This document shows, piece by piece, positions 44,898-53,943 of a DNA stretch of 64,000 bases. Source of the stretch: Acidobacteriota bacterium (GTDB lineage: Bacteria > Acidobacteriota > Thermoanaerobaculia > Multivoradales > Multivoraceae); assembly GCA_029263415.1 (NCBI GenBank), contig JAJCXN010000037.1:62001-126000 (forward strand). Reading direction: 5' to 3'. How positions within the stretch are numbered: the first letter of the stretch is position 1; each line of letters begins with the position of its first letter. The notes beneath the pieces were generated by a model. It was not told the DNA's origin, did not search any database, and was given only the letters and a program-made list of their open reading frames with translations. The position numbers and the translations under genes are program-made.

Positions 44898-46046
44898 ATG
44901 GATAGGCAACTATACGAACCTGTACACGGTGCGTTTCGGGAGGCTGTGCGGCAGTTCTTAGGTAAGGAAGTGGTTCCACACCACGAGCAGTGGCTTGAGC
45001 GCGGCAACATCGACAAGCGGATGTTTCGCAAAGCTGGGGAGCAGGGCCTGCTGTGCGTGTCGGCTGCCGAGCAGTTTGGCGGTACAGGAGTCGCAGACTT
45101 CCGCTACAACTGCGTCTTGAATGAAGAGATTCAGGCCGCCGGGGTCACCAGCTCAGGCCTATGCATGACCCTGCACAACGACATTTGCTTTCCCTACTTT
45201 CAACGTCTCGCCAACGATGAGCAGCGCGAGCGATGGATGCCGGGCCTGGTGGACGGCTCCTTGATGTCGGCGATCGCGATGACCGAGCCCAGCATTGGCT
45301 CTGACCTCGCCAGCATGTCGAGCAGCGCCAAGGACGACGGTGACGCCTACATCGTCAATGGCTCAAAGACGTTCATTACCAACGGCATCAATGCGGATCT
45401 GGTGATCGTTGCAGTGAAGACGGACCCCACCCAGCGTCACAAGGGCATGAGTCTCTTGGTGATTGAAGAAGGTATGGAGGGGTTTGAGCGCGGCCGCAAT
45501 CTAGACAAGATCGGACTCAAGAGCCAAGACACCGCGGAACTCTTCTTCAGCAACGTGCGCGTCCCTAAGTCGAACCTTCTAGGACAAGAGGGCGAAGGCT
45601 TCTTGAACTTGGTGAAACACCTACCCCAAGAGCGACTGTCGATCGCAGTGACTGCTGTTGCGCACTGTCGATGGGCATTCGAAGAGACGCTGCGCTACGT
45701 CAAGGAGCGCGACGCTTTCGGTCAGCCGATTGGCAAGTTCCAGAATTCGCAGTTCGTGTTGGCCACGCTCAAGACCGAGATCGAGATTGGCCAGGTATTC
45801 ATCGATCGGCAGATCGAGGCGCTCAATGAAGGTTCACTGACCGCCGAGGACGCTGCGATGGGCAAGTGGTGGGTGACTGAATTGCAGCAGCGCGTCATGG
45901 ACCGATGCCTACAGCTACACGGCGGCTATGGCTATATGACTGAGTATCCGATTTCACGGGCTTGGGCCGATTCGCGAATTCAAACCATCTACGGTGGGAC
46001 CACCGAAGTCATGAAAATGATCATCGGCAAGTCGTTAGGGCTCTAG
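44898..46046 (+). CDS. Long-chain-type acyl-CoA dehydrogenase
   Basis: 382 residues from the ATG at 44898; AAGGA lies directly upstream. Full-length dehydrogenase: AIAMTEPSIGSDLASMSS (FAD loop), YIVNGSKTFITNG, LPQERLSIAVTAVAHCRWAF and LQLHGGYGYMTEYPISRAWADSRIQTIYGGTTEVMK. The QERL Glu sits where long-chain and isovaleryl-CoA dehydrogenases carry their catalytic base; the medium-chain-type YEGT is replaced by YGGT, as in that branch. It oxidises acyl-CoA and passes electrons to ETF. The open frame extends to 44829 without family sequence. Convergent with the ADOP permease gene. Confidence 0.93.
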   Translation: MDRQLYEPVHGAFREAVRQFLGKEVVPHHEQWLERGNIDKRMFRKAGEQGLLCVSAAEQFGGTGVADFRYNCVLNEEIQAAGVTSSGLCMTLHNDICFPYFQRLANDEQRERWMPGLVDGSLMSAIAMTEPSIGSDLASMSSSAKDDGDAYIVNGSKTFITNGINADLVIVAVKTDPTQRHKGMSLLVIEEGMEGFERGRNLDKIGLKSQDTAELFFSNVRVPKSNLLGQEGEGFLNLVKHLPQERLSIAVTAVAHCRWAFEETLRYVKERDAFGQPIGKFQNSQFVLATLKTEIEIGQVFIDRQIEALNEGSLTAEDAAMGKWWVTELQQRVMDRCLQLHGGYGYMTEYPISRAWADSRIQTIYGGTTEVMKMIIGKSLGL

Positions 46047-46088
46047 CGACCTGCGGCCACTCCGGCGCGAGTGCTAAAGCGGGCGCGT

Positions 46089-48779
46089 TTAAGAACGCAT
46101 GGCGATTGTCGGTTCGGTGGCGCTCGCCCTGCGAGCAGGCAGCCAGCTGGCGGCGAAGCCCGCGATCACCAGGATCAACGCTGAGACAAGGAACACGCCT
46201 GGATGACCGTCGAGTCCGTCGACCTGAGTGCGGAGAGTTCTAGTCAGCGAGATGGCGAGCGCAGAACCAACGAGCACGCCACCGATGAGTAGCTTCGCGG
46301 TGTCTTTGAAGATGAGGCCAAACACGCCTCGACGGGAGAGTCCGAGTGCGATGCGCACGCCGATCTCCCGGCGACGTTGAGTCACGCGATAGGTCACCAC
46401 GGCCCAGATCCCGGTCAGGGCGAGGCCCAAGGCAACGAGGGCCAGAGCGCTGAGGACAAAGAGAGCGAACCGCCGTTCGCTGAGTGATTCGACCCGGACG
46501 GCCTCCAAGGTCACGACCTCAGGAGGTAGTTGGGGGTGCTCGCGGACGATGAAATCCTGGATCGTGTTGAGAGCAGCGTCGAGGGCTCCCGGTTCGGCGC
46601 GTACAAGGTAACTCGAGTACCTGGTCCTCAAGGCGCGCTGGGCGGCGGGATAGTAGACCTCTCGCACCGGGTCTTCGTCGACACCGCGGTGGAGGATGTT
46701 GCCCACCACACCGACAATTCGAGTGGGCTTGGCACCATGAAGGTCCATGCCACCCGAGAGAATCTGCTGGCCGATCGCGTCTCCCTCTGGGAAGTAGCGC
46801 TCAGCGAAGGTGCGGTTGACCACGGCGACGAACTCGGCGGCTGCATGATCACTGTCGCTCAAGCCTCGACCTGCGAGAATCGGCACGTTGAGGAGGCCGA
46901 AGAAGTCGGGGCTTACCAAACGGTAACCGGCATATCCCTGCAACTCTTCGTCGCCGTCACAGTCGCGAGGAACCAAGCAAATTCTGCCGTTGGTATTGGT
47001 GCCGCGCAAAGGCAGTTCGCTGGTGACTGCTGCTGCGGCGATGCCCGGTAGCGCCGCTAGACTCTGCGAGAACTGGTCGTGGAAGGCCGCGACTCGGCTC
47101 TCGACTTGCGCGTAGAGGCCTGGATCGAAGTCGTCTGGAACGAGGATGTTGGGTACCGCGATGTCGAGCGCGATGACTTCTTCTACCTCGAATCCGGTAT
47201 TGCGCGAGAGGAGAGTCCATAACTCCGATAGGAGCATCAGCGAGCCGACCAGTAGGACGAGCGCGATCGCGACTTCGCTTGCGACCATAGTCGCCCACAA
47301 GCGTTGCCGGCCCGTATCTCCAGCTCGCGACTCGCTCATTGCGCTCCGCAGGTCGACTTTGGCTGCGCGTAGCGCAGGGATTAGCCCGAATATGAGGCCA
47401 GTGAGGGCTGAAATCCCTAGGGTCACCAAGAGCACCCCGCCATCAACGCGTACGTTGTCGAGTCGAGGAATGCGGCTGTCGATGGTCTGGAGCACTTGTA
47501 GAGCCGCGAAGGCAAAACCCGAACCAAGGATGCCGCCCAGGGTCGTCAACACCACACTCTCAGTGAGGAGTTGTCGCACCAGCCGGCCGGCTCCTGCTCC
47601 TAGGGCGCTTCTCAGCGTGATCTCCTCGCGCCGATCGATGGCACGAGCGAGGAGGCCAGTCGCCAGGTTGGTCGCTGCAAGTAGGAGCACGAGTGCGGAC
47701 GCGCCAAACAGGAAGTAGAGCGGCTTGGCGCTCTTGCCCATCAGTTGCTCCTTGATCGGCCGAATGGTCACTGCGTCGCTCGAAGCGTCATCGCCGTGAG
47801 TTGCCTTGATTCCGGCAGCGATGGTGTTCATTTCGATCCTTGCCTGGCTCAGCGAGACGCCATCTGCAAGCCGTGCGAGCACGGCCCAGTTATGGGCCGA
47901 TCGCCCTGACGGATCAGACGAGCGTTCAGCTGCGTGCCAAACAGAGGTATTGATCGGCAGCAAAGACTCTGTGGGAATCACGCCGACCACCTGAGCTTGC
48001 TCGCCTCGTACCCTGACCTCAACACCATCTAGGCTTGGGGGGGCGGCTAGGCGATCTCGCCAGAACTGTTCGCTGACCAGGACTGCAGCGGTTCCTCCTG
48101 GCTGGGTCTCTTCGGCAGTGAAGGTCCTGCCAACGAGTGGGTCGACTCCGAGCACCTGAAAGAAGTCTCTTGAGACCTCGATTGTTTCCACATTGATTGC
48201 GCCGTTCGCTGTGACTACTGGTTCTTCTCCAGACCAACCGCTGTAGAAGGCGATGCTCTGGAAGCTTCGGCTCTCCTCAGTCCAGTCGTTGATGTTCGGC
48301 TTGCTGACGCGGATGTCGTTGCCGGTCGGGCTCAACTCCCACAGGTTGACCAAGCGGGTCGACTCGCGGAACGGTAGTTCATGGAGAAGCACCCCTTGAA
48401 CCAGGGTGTACATGGTTGAAACCGCGCCGATGCCGAGTGTGAGGGTGATCAGCGATGCAATCGTGAACGCAGGGCGCTGAATGAGCTGGCGCAGGGTAAA
48501 CCTAAGATCTTGGGCGAGCACATCGAACATGTCACTTCTCCGTTGCGTATTGCGGCGTCGCCGTTCTTGTGTGCGGCAGGTTTGCTCGATCGCTTGGCGA
48601 TCGCCGAAGCGTCTCCTGGCTTCGGCCTCGGCATCAGCCTCGGACCAGCCTTGATCGATCAGTTCATCGGTCCGTTCAGCCAAGTGGAAGTCGAGTTCTC
48701 GACGTACGTCGTCATTCACGGCCGGCTGCACGAGGCGCCGTTTGCGCTGCGAGCGGTGTGGACTGGAGGGGTTGGTCAT
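46089..48779 (-). CDS. ADOP-family ABC-type permease (MacB/FtsX type)
   Basis: 896 residues. The first 95 are cytoplasmic (DVRRELDFHLAERTDELIDQGWSEADAEAEARRRFG), a segment seen only in this family, followed by two MacB/FtsX modules: FTLRQLIQRPAFTIASLITLTLGIGAVSTMY with the periplasmic MacB-PCD domain, a central group of three spans (ALVLLLAATNLATGLLARAIDRREEITLRSALGAG) and the last group (RRREIGVRIALGLSRRGVFGLIFK). No ATPase is encoded nearby. Such permeases, first described as 'acidobacterial duplicated orphan permeases', usually lie beside a PadR regulator, as here. Role: probably efflux or lipoprotein transport; unproven. Confidence 0.92.
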   Translation of the reverse strand: MTNPSSPHRSQRKRRLVQPAVNDDVRRELDFHLAERTDELIDQGWSEADAEAEARRRFGDRQAIEQTCRTQERRRRNTQRRSDMFDVLAQDLRFTLRQLIQRPAFTIASLITLTLGIGAVSTMYTLVQGVLLHELPFRESTRLVNLWELSPTGNDIRVSKPNINDWTEESRSFQSIAFYSGWSGEEPVVTANGAINVETIEVSRDFFQVLGVDPLVGRTFTAEETQPGGTAAVLVSEQFWRDRLAAPPSLDGVEVRVRGEQAQVVGVIPTESLLPINTSVWHAAERSSDPSGRSAHNWAVLARLADGVSLSQARIEMNTIAAGIKATHGDDASSDAVTIRPIKEQLMGKSAKPLYFLFGASALVLLLAATNLATGLLARAIDRREEITLRSALGAGAGRLVRQLLTESVVLTTLGGILGSGFAFAALQVLQTIDSRIPRLDNVRVDGGVLLVTLGISALTGLIFGLIPALRAAKVDLRSAMSESRAGDTGRQRLWATMVASEVAIALVLLVGSLMLLSELWTLLSRNTGFEVEEVIALDIAVPNILVPDDFDPGLYAQVESRVAAFHDQFSQSLAALPGIAAAAVTSELPLRGTNTNGRICLVPRDCDGDEELQGYAGYRLVSPDFFGLLNVPILAGRGLSDSDHAAAEFVAVVNRTFAERYFPEGDAIGQQILSGGMDLHGAKPTRIVGVVGNILHRGVDEDPVREVYYPAAQRALRTRYSSYLVRAEPGALDAALNTIQDFIVREHPQLPPEVVTLEAVRVESLSERRFALFVLSALALVALGLALTGIWAVVTYRVTQRRREIGVRIALGLSRRGVFGLIFKDTAKLLIGGVLVGSALAISLTRTLRTQVDGLDGHPGVFLVSALILVIAGFAASWLPARRASATEPTIAMRS

Positions 48780-48802
48780 GGTGGTCGGAAGAGTGGGCTC
48801 GA

Positions 48803-48826
48803 GCCCTTTAGCCCTTTAGCCCTTTA
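48803..48826. repeat. 8-base triple repeat overlapping the padR stop
   Basis: GCCCTTTA three times in a row, the last containing the stop codon of the PadR gene on the minus strand. Confidence 0.92.
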
Positions 48827-49171
48827 GCCGTTGACCGGTTGCTCGCGGTACAAGACACTGGCCATCGCGTCGACGTAGCGTTGCCAAGCGGTCACCTCTG
48901 CTTGGAGTTGCTTACGGCCGGCACTGGTCAACCGATAGAACTTTGCTTCGCGGTGGGTCTCCGTCTCCCCCCAGTAGGCCTCGAGCCAACCCCTTGCCTC
49001 TAGCCGTTTTAGCGCAGGATAGAGCGCCCCCTCTTCGACTTGCAGCAGTTCGGCTGAGGATTCGCGGATGGACTTGGAGACGCCGTAGCCGTGGAGTGGC
49101 GTCCAAGACAATGTCTTTAGGATCAAGACGTCGAGAGTGCCGCGAATCAACTTCATGGAGGGATTGGTCAC
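48824..49171 (-). CDS. PadR-family transcriptional regulator of the ADOP-linked type
   Basis: 115 residues from GTG at 49171 (AAGGA eight bases upstream); an internal ATG at 49156 is possible. N-terminal winged helix: LIRGTLDVLILKTLSWTPLHGYGVSKSIRE, LLQVEEGALYPALKRLEARGWLEAYWGETETHREAKFYRLT, then a dimer helix QLQAEVTAWQRYVDAM. PadR proteins are ligand-sensitive repressors. The gene lies 44 bases before the permease gene, so it almost certainly controls it. A TACCTA-TAGGTA inverted repeat stands over its probable -10 box. Confidence 0.93.
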   Translation of the reverse strand: MTNPSMKLIRGTLDVLILKTLSWTPLHGYGVSKSIRESSAELLQVEEGALYPALKRLEARGWLEAYWGETETHREAKFYRLTSAGRKQLQAEVTAWQRYVDAMASVLYREQPVNG

Positions 49172-49200
49172 TGGGTGGTTCCTTGCAAGTGGGTCGCGTG

Positions 49201-49225
49201 TACCTAGAAGTCTTATACATAGGTA
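49201..49225. promoter_or_regulatory. Candidate PadR operator over the padR promoter
   Basis: TACCTA (49201-49206) and TAGGTA (49220-49225) form an inverted repeat. Between them, on the minus strand, TATAAG (49212-49217) is the likely -10 box. The inner ATAC-CTAT-GTAT is also palindromic. The padR GTG lies 30 bases downstream. Function inferred. Confidence 0.5.
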
Positions 49226-49434
49226 TCTTATGGGTTGTTGCAGCTGAAGCCTAGCTTCCTTGCCGGAATTCTCAGGCTGCGCAGGCCCAGCGTCGGCGAT
49301 CTCCTGGGCTTCACCGCTTTGGGCCTCTTGGGGTGTTACGTCCAATCCGAACGCTAGAACCAAGTGGTACGGATTCCTGGGGCGACGTTGCGGGCGCTAG
49401 AGCAGTTCGCTCTGCTCGCGCTTGAAACAACCAA

Positions 49435-50628
49435 CTATTGAGGCACGGTACCTGGCAGAGCCACTGCCAGACCGGTCGACCAGTGTTCCTCTAGAACGTC
49501 ACCGATGGCAGCTTGCAGCCCCTCCATTGAGTAGTTTGAAGCCCACTGGGCGGCGTCGGGGAGAAGCGCTTGGTAGTCCGAGCGATGATCGAGCACATCT
49601 TCAAGAGCGCGGGCAATTGCCTCGGCGCTCAAGCCATCGAGCACGCATCCGCGGCCCGCGATCATCCGACCCATGATGCCAGCGTCGGGTGCGATGCATA
49701 GGCAATGGTGGATCATCGCTTCGGTGAGTACCTTGGGCCATCCCTCGTGCTGCGAGGCCAGCACCATCACATCGCCCCACGCGAACTGCTGAAGCGATTG
49801 GTGGTGGCTCATAGCTCCGAGCAATCCGATGTGTTGGGATAACTCGTGCTTCTCGATGAGGTGCAAAGCCGCCTCGCGGAGTGGGCCGTCGCCGACCAGT
49901 CGAAGCTCGACCGGGTACTTGATCTGAACCAGCGCAATGGCTTCGATCAGCTCAAGGACGCCTTTGCCGCGGTACAGTCGTCCCGAAAAGACAATGCGCA
50001 ACGGACTGTGGAACTGGTGATCCTTGGTGGCTTCAAGCGCTGAATCGATTTGGGCTTGTCCCAGCATGGAGGTGAAGAAGTCGACGACGTGTGGGGGATC
50101 GTTGTCGAGCTTGCCGTAGACCGTGACCGGACCGCGGAACCAACGCTTGAACAATCTCCGTTGCAGTGCCACGAGCTTGCGCTCGGTTGGATATGAACGC
50201 CACTGGCCAGCGTACTTGGCGCACATCGGTCGGCCGAGTAGCGGGGCGATGACTGAGGCGATCAATGACAGGTTGGCGGGGCCTCGGATGTGGACGGCGT
50301 CAGCACTGCGGATATGGAGGGCAATTTGAAGCGCGAGGACCGGAAGAACGAGGATCTGCCACAGCTTGCCGAACACTCGGTCGCTGCCGGTTTCGAGCAC
50401 CGAAGCGGGCACGACATTGGCCGCGGTGAAGGGAACCGCATCAGCCGGGGGCTGTTCTCTTCGCCAAGGTCCAGCGATGCGAACCTCTTCGAATAACCCG
50501 GCCCAAAGATCGATCTCTTTGGCATACGGCCCATAGGACCACAGCTTCGACTGCCACAAGTAGTGTCGCGGAGCCGAGATCACGACCAGAGTGCGTGGTG
50601 ACTTGCGGGCGAGCAGGGGAGTGGGCAT
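49435..50628 (-). CDS. Glycosyltransferase family 4 protein
   Basis: 397 residues. N-terminal half recognisable by TLVVISAPRHYLWQSKLWSYGPYAKEI; the C-terminal nucleotide-sugar domain by PLRIVFSGRLYRGKGVLELIEAI, ELRLVGDGPLREAALHLIE, and the GT4 donor motif ASQHEGWPKVLTEAMIHHC (E..7..E). It transfers a sugar from a nucleotide donor, probably for surface polysaccharide or glycolipid, at the cytoplasmic face of the inner membrane. Stands alone, divergent from the enoyl-CoA hydratase-like gene. Confidence 0.88.
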   Translation of the reverse strand: MPTPLLARKSPRTLVVISAPRHYLWQSKLWSYGPYAKEIDLWAGLFEEVRIAGPWRREQPPADAVPFTAANVVPASVLETGSDRVFGKLWQILVLPVLALQIALHIRSADAVHIRGPANLSLIASVIAPLLGRPMCAKYAGQWRSYPTERKLVALQRRLFKRWFRGPVTVYGKLDNDPPHVVDFFTSMLGQAQIDSALEATKDHQFHSPLRIVFSGRLYRGKGVLELIEAIALVQIKYPVELRLVGDGPLREAALHLIEKHELSQHIGLLGAMSHHQSLQQFAWGDVMVLASQHEGWPKVLTEAMIHHCLCIAPDAGIMGRMIAGRGCVLDGLSAEAIARALEDVLDHRSDYQALLPDAAQWASNYSMEGLQAAIGDVLEEHWSTGLAVALPGTVPQ

Positions 50629-50801
50629 ATGGGCTGATGAGGGTTCTACCGCGCGGGTTGGCGTCGGTCTTGCTCCTCATGCTACCTCTTTGTGAATCGC
50701 GGCGCGCCTGCCGAAGAAACGCCGTGAAGAGCTCGAGATCAACTGAAGGCCGCGTGATACCTTCGCGCATCTTCTCTTGAACCCAAAGGACCTTTGCCGC
50801 G

Positions 50802-51596
50802 ATGACCGAGACCACACACTTAAGTGAGGACGGCGACGTTCAAGTACTGGTGGAGCGCACAGATCTAGGAGATGGCACCGTGCTTGGCACGCTCCGTTTT
50901 CACCGTCCCAAGGCGCTTAACGCGATTACGCCCACCATGCTCGGCCAAGCCACAGCTGGACTCGATCAGTTGCTGGCCGACGATGCAGTCGGTGTGATCA
51001 GGCTCACTGGTTCCGGCCGGGCCTTTAGCGCGGGCGTTGATCTCAAGGCTTTAGAGTCGGTCAAGGTGCTGGATGGGGCGGTCGGTTCGGGGCTTGACGA
51101 TCTTGCTCGAGGCTTCATTCAGGACATCGAACGTTCTCCCAAGGTGGTGATCGCGCAGGTGAACGGCTTCTGTTTCACAGGCGCACTCGAGATCGCTCTA
51201 GCGTGCGACATCATCATCATCGCCCAACAAGCAAAGCTTGGCGATACCCATGCTAAGTGGGGATTGCGTCCCACCTGGGGGATGAGCCAGCGGCTACCGA
51301 GGCTGGTTGGTGTCGCCAGGGCGCGCGAGCTGTCGTTGACTGGGCGCACTTTTAGTGGAGAGCAGGCTCTAGCGTGGGGCATGGCCGCGTTCGCTCCGCC
51401 GCTTGAAGATCTCGACATGACGGTGCTCGACATCGCTCAGCAGGTTGCGCAGAACAGCCGTGGTTCACTTTCGGCCTACAAAGATCTCTATCGGGTGGGC
51501 TCTGATTGTGGGTTAACCGAAGGTCTAGACTACGAAGCTGCCGCAGAGTACTCGATTCCTGATACTCAAGAGCGGCTCCGTGGTTTTCTCGATTAG
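50802..51596 (+). CDS. Crotonase-family enoyl-CoA hydratase-like protein
   Basis: 264 residues. LRFHRPKALNAITPTML and GRAFSAGVDLKAL give the CoA-binding loop and first oxyanion position; QVNGFCFTGALEIALACDIII keeps one acidic residue (Glu130). The second catalytic Glu of true hydratases (in the G-x-E-x-x-x-G-x segment) is replaced in LGDTHAKWGLRPTWG. It may therefore be an isomerase, thioesterase or dehalogenase-like crotonase. Followed 41 bases later by an acyltransferase gene on the same strand. Confidence 0.85.
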   Translation: MTETTHLSEDGDVQVLVERTDLGDGTVLGTLRFHRPKALNAITPTMLGQATAGLDQLLADDAVGVIRLTGSGRAFSAGVDLKALESVKVLDGAVGSGLDDLARGFIQDIERSPKVVIAQVNGFCFTGALEIALACDIIIIAQQAKLGDTHAKWGLRPTWGMSQRLPRLVGVARARELSLTGRTFSGEQALAWGMAAFAPPLEDLDMTVLDIAQQVAQNSRGSLSAYKDLYRVGSDCGLTEGLDYEAAAEYSIPDTQERLRGFLD

Positions 51597-51637
51597 GTCC
51601 AGCCCGACGGCGGAGTGGTGCGATTAGCGCGGCCCGC

Positions 51638-52264
51638 ATGCGGCGACGGCGCTGGACGTTCCTTGGTAGCCGGCTGGCATGGCTGCTGCGGCCGGTGGCG
51701 ATCCTGCTGCTGCGCTGCGTCGGGTGGCGCGCTGTGGGTGGTCTTCCTGAACCGCGGAAGCTGGTAATTCCTGCAGCTCCCCACACCACGAATTGGGACG
51801 GTCTCTTGCTGATCCTGCTGGCTATGGAGCTGCGTGCCGACCTGAGATGGCTGGGCAAGAAGGAGCTGTTTCCTTGGCCCTTCGGGTGGCTGATGGAGTG
51901 GTTGGGAGGAGTACCGGTCATCCGTGACCGTGCCACCAAGCTTACTGAGCAAGCGGCGCAGGTGTTTGCCGAATCAGATGACTTGCTGTTGGTGATCACC
52001 CCCGAGGGGACTCGCAGTCGGGTCGAGTATTGGAAGACTGGCTTTTATCGAATCGCTCAACTAGCGGGGGTGCCGCTTTCACTTGGGTTCCTGGATTTCT
52101 CGACGCGCACAGGTGGCCTCGGGCCCTTGATCTACCCAGCACCGGTCTCAGCCGCGTTCGATGATCCGCGAGTGCTCGCGGATCTCGATCAGATGCGCGA
52201 GTTCTATATGACCAAGTCAGGTTGCCATCCGGAGAATTTTGGCCCAGTCCGTTTCGGACCCTGA
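51638..52264 (+). CDS. Lysophospholipid/1-acylglycerol-3-phosphate acyltransferase-like protein
   Basis: 208 residues. PlsC-family motifs: His49-Thr-Thr-Asn-Trp-Asp54 (HxxxxD catalytic), LRWLGKKELFPWPFGWLMEWLGGVPVIRD, and the substrate motif ITPEGTRSRVEYWKTGFYRIA. Two basic hydrophobic segments at the N-terminus suit membrane attachment. It transfers an acyl group to a lysophospholipid or similar acceptor. This short subfamily is found beside varied lipid genes. Overlaps no neighbour; convergent with the DUF3179 gene. Confidence 0.87.
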   Translation: MRRRRWTFLGSRLAWLLRPVAILLLRCVGWRAVGGLPEPRKLVIPAAPHTTNWDGLLLILLAMELRADLRWLGKKELFPWPFGWLMEWLGGVPVIRDRATKLTEQAAQVFAESDDLLLVITPEGTRSRVEYWKTGFYRIAQLAGVPLSLGFLDFSTRTGGLGPLIYPAPVSAAFDDPRVLADLDQMREFYMTKSGCHPENFGPVRFGP

Positions 52265-52357
52265 GCCTCGGAGGTGCCCATCCTAGGGCCAGCCAGCCGA
52301 GCAAGAGCCAACACAACGCCAGCCGCTTTTGGCCCGGACCATGCGTTAAGCAGTTGG

Positions 52358-53716
52358 TTACTTCACCAAGCGCGTGTTGGGGAAGGCTGCGTGCCAGCCA
52401 AACCAGAAGGCACGCTGCGCTGGCAGTCGCGCGAGAACCGAAGAGCCGTCTGTCGCACTTAGATTCATTTCGGTGAGCTGCCAGGTGATTCCTGCAGAAT
52501 CGGTCACCGTGTCTTTACCGTCATAGGCATCGAAGCGCTGGCCAGCAAGGCGATAGGCACGGTTGGCGCCCGAGGTGTCGGTCAGGATTACGAAGTCCAC
52601 GCCCGACAAAGAGTCGGTGTGAATCGGGTTGTTCGCCAAGAAGTCCGCCGACAGTGCGAGCGCCTCGCTTTCCTCGCCTACAGGTTTTCCCTCTGGCGGC
52701 AGGACCATGGTGAAGACCTCAGCCTTGTTTGGCAGTGCGTCGTTTGGGTCGGGCACGGTGAACATCAGGCTGTCGGTTGCGAAGTAGTCGCGATAGGCAG
52801 CACCTTCGCTGTAGTCGCGCTTTTCACCAGTGTCGATCGCGAGCACCTTGGTGTCTGGGTGGCGCCGTTTCCATTCGGTCCAAGTGGTTGTGACAACGCT
52901 GTGGCGGGGTAGTTCGACCTTGCCGGTCAGCGGGCCAATCACGGGAACACCCCAGAGTGTGTTCCACAACGACTGCGTTGCCTGGTCGAACATTAGCTTG
53001 TTTGAACGATAGAGGAAGCCGCTAGTACCGAGGTCGTACTGGGTTCCGTTGAGTTCGGTCTCGAAGACCACCATGGTGCCGCACAGCGTGCAGTAGACCG
53101 CCGCGATCGGAACGCCTCCGACAGTCTCGACCACCATCTCGTGCCATGCGGCGATCCGTTTAGGGTAGGCGCGCGCTTCACCGTTGATCTCGAGCCCAAA
53201 GACGACGTTGCGGCCGCCCAGGTACTTTGCCTTCTTTGCAGTCACGAGTTTGGGATTGCGTAGCGGCGGAATTCCGTCTTGCACAACGCCGCCCCAGCGC
53301 ACCTCGTCTAGCCGGATGTCGAGCGGGTGACTGGCATCGAAGTAGCGCGCGAACTTGGGGTCGATGTGTCGCCAGAGTTTCGACTTGAACTCGGCGAGTT
53401 CTGGGTGGTCCTTGCGATCGTCTTGGTTCCACAGCCAGTCGTACCAAAGATCGATCTCCATGCCGATATCCAGGCCGGTTGTCTTCTGCATCAACCCGAC
53501 AGCCATGGTCCGCAGCTGCTGACTTTGCGACACATGTAGCACGTCGAGCAACATTGGAATCTGGTCTGGCGCAAAGTCGGTTTGAATGCGAGCCCAAGCG
53601 GCTTGCTTCTCCTTCGCGCTTCCGGTCACCAAGCCGACGTAGTCATCCGCAGTGTTGGCTGCTAGTGGGCCGACGATGCTGAAGAAGAGTGCGAGTGATA
53701 AGGAGTAGAACTTCAT
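52358..53716 (-). CDS. DUF3179-family secreted protein
   Basis: 452 residues with a signal peptide (YSLSLALFFSIVGPLAANTA). Family marks are PRNPKLVTAKKAKYLGGRNVVFGLEINGEARAYP-like sequence (seen as GGRNVVFGLEINGEARAYPK), a conserved Cys pair in VYCTLCGTMVVFE, SGFLYRSNKLMFD and SLWNTLWGVPVIGP. The N-terminal 110 residues are an additional helical region. DUF3179 proteins are periplasmic or secreted, of unknown function; the CxxC suggests metal or redox chemistry. Stands alone on the minus strand. Confidence 0.86.
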   Translation of the reverse strand: MKFYSLSLALFFSIVGPLAANTADDYVGLVTGSAKEKQAAWARIQTDFAPDQIPMLLDVLHVSQSQQLRTMAVGLMQKTTGLDIGMEIDLWYDWLWNQDDRKDHPELAEFKSKLWRHIDPKFARYFDASHPLDIRLDEVRWGGVVQDGIPPLRNPKLVTAKKAKYLGGRNVVFGLEINGEARAYPKRIAAWHEMVVETVGGVPIAAVYCTLCGTMVVFETELNGTQYDLGTSGFLYRSNKLMFDQATQSLWNTLWGVPVIGPLTGKVELPRHSVVTTTWTEWKRRHPDTKVLAIDTGEKRDYSEGAAYRDYFATDSLMFTVPDPNDALPNKAEVFTMVLPPEGKPVGEESEALALSADFLANNPIHTDSLSGVDFVILTDTSGANRAYRLAGQRFDAYDGKDTVTDSAGITWQLTEMNLSATDGSSVLARLPAQRAFWFGWHAAFPNTRLVK

Positions 53717-53860
53717 GGCATGGCGTCCGTCAGGTCTGTGGGGCGGTGATGTGGGTGGTGAGTGGGCGATCGATGCTTGTTCGTTTGGTAGGTACGGCTG
53801 CGTCGTTCGGTTTGGTTGTATTGGGCAACGAGCACAGTGAGCTTTGCACCCTTGAACGAA

Positions 53861-53903
53861 AAAGCGGCGCCGCCCCGTTCTTACGAACAGTACGACCCCG
53901 CTT
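53861..53903 (-). terminator. Probable terminator of the dodecin gene
   Basis: On the minus strand AAAAGCGG pairs with CCGCTTTT across an inner hairpin (GTTC-GTAA-GAAC), with TTTTTCG at the 3' side; 40-80 bases after the dodecin stop. Confidence 0.5.
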
Positions 53904-53943
53904 TTCTTTCCGACGCCATTGAAGCGTCGGCATTTCTCAGGCC

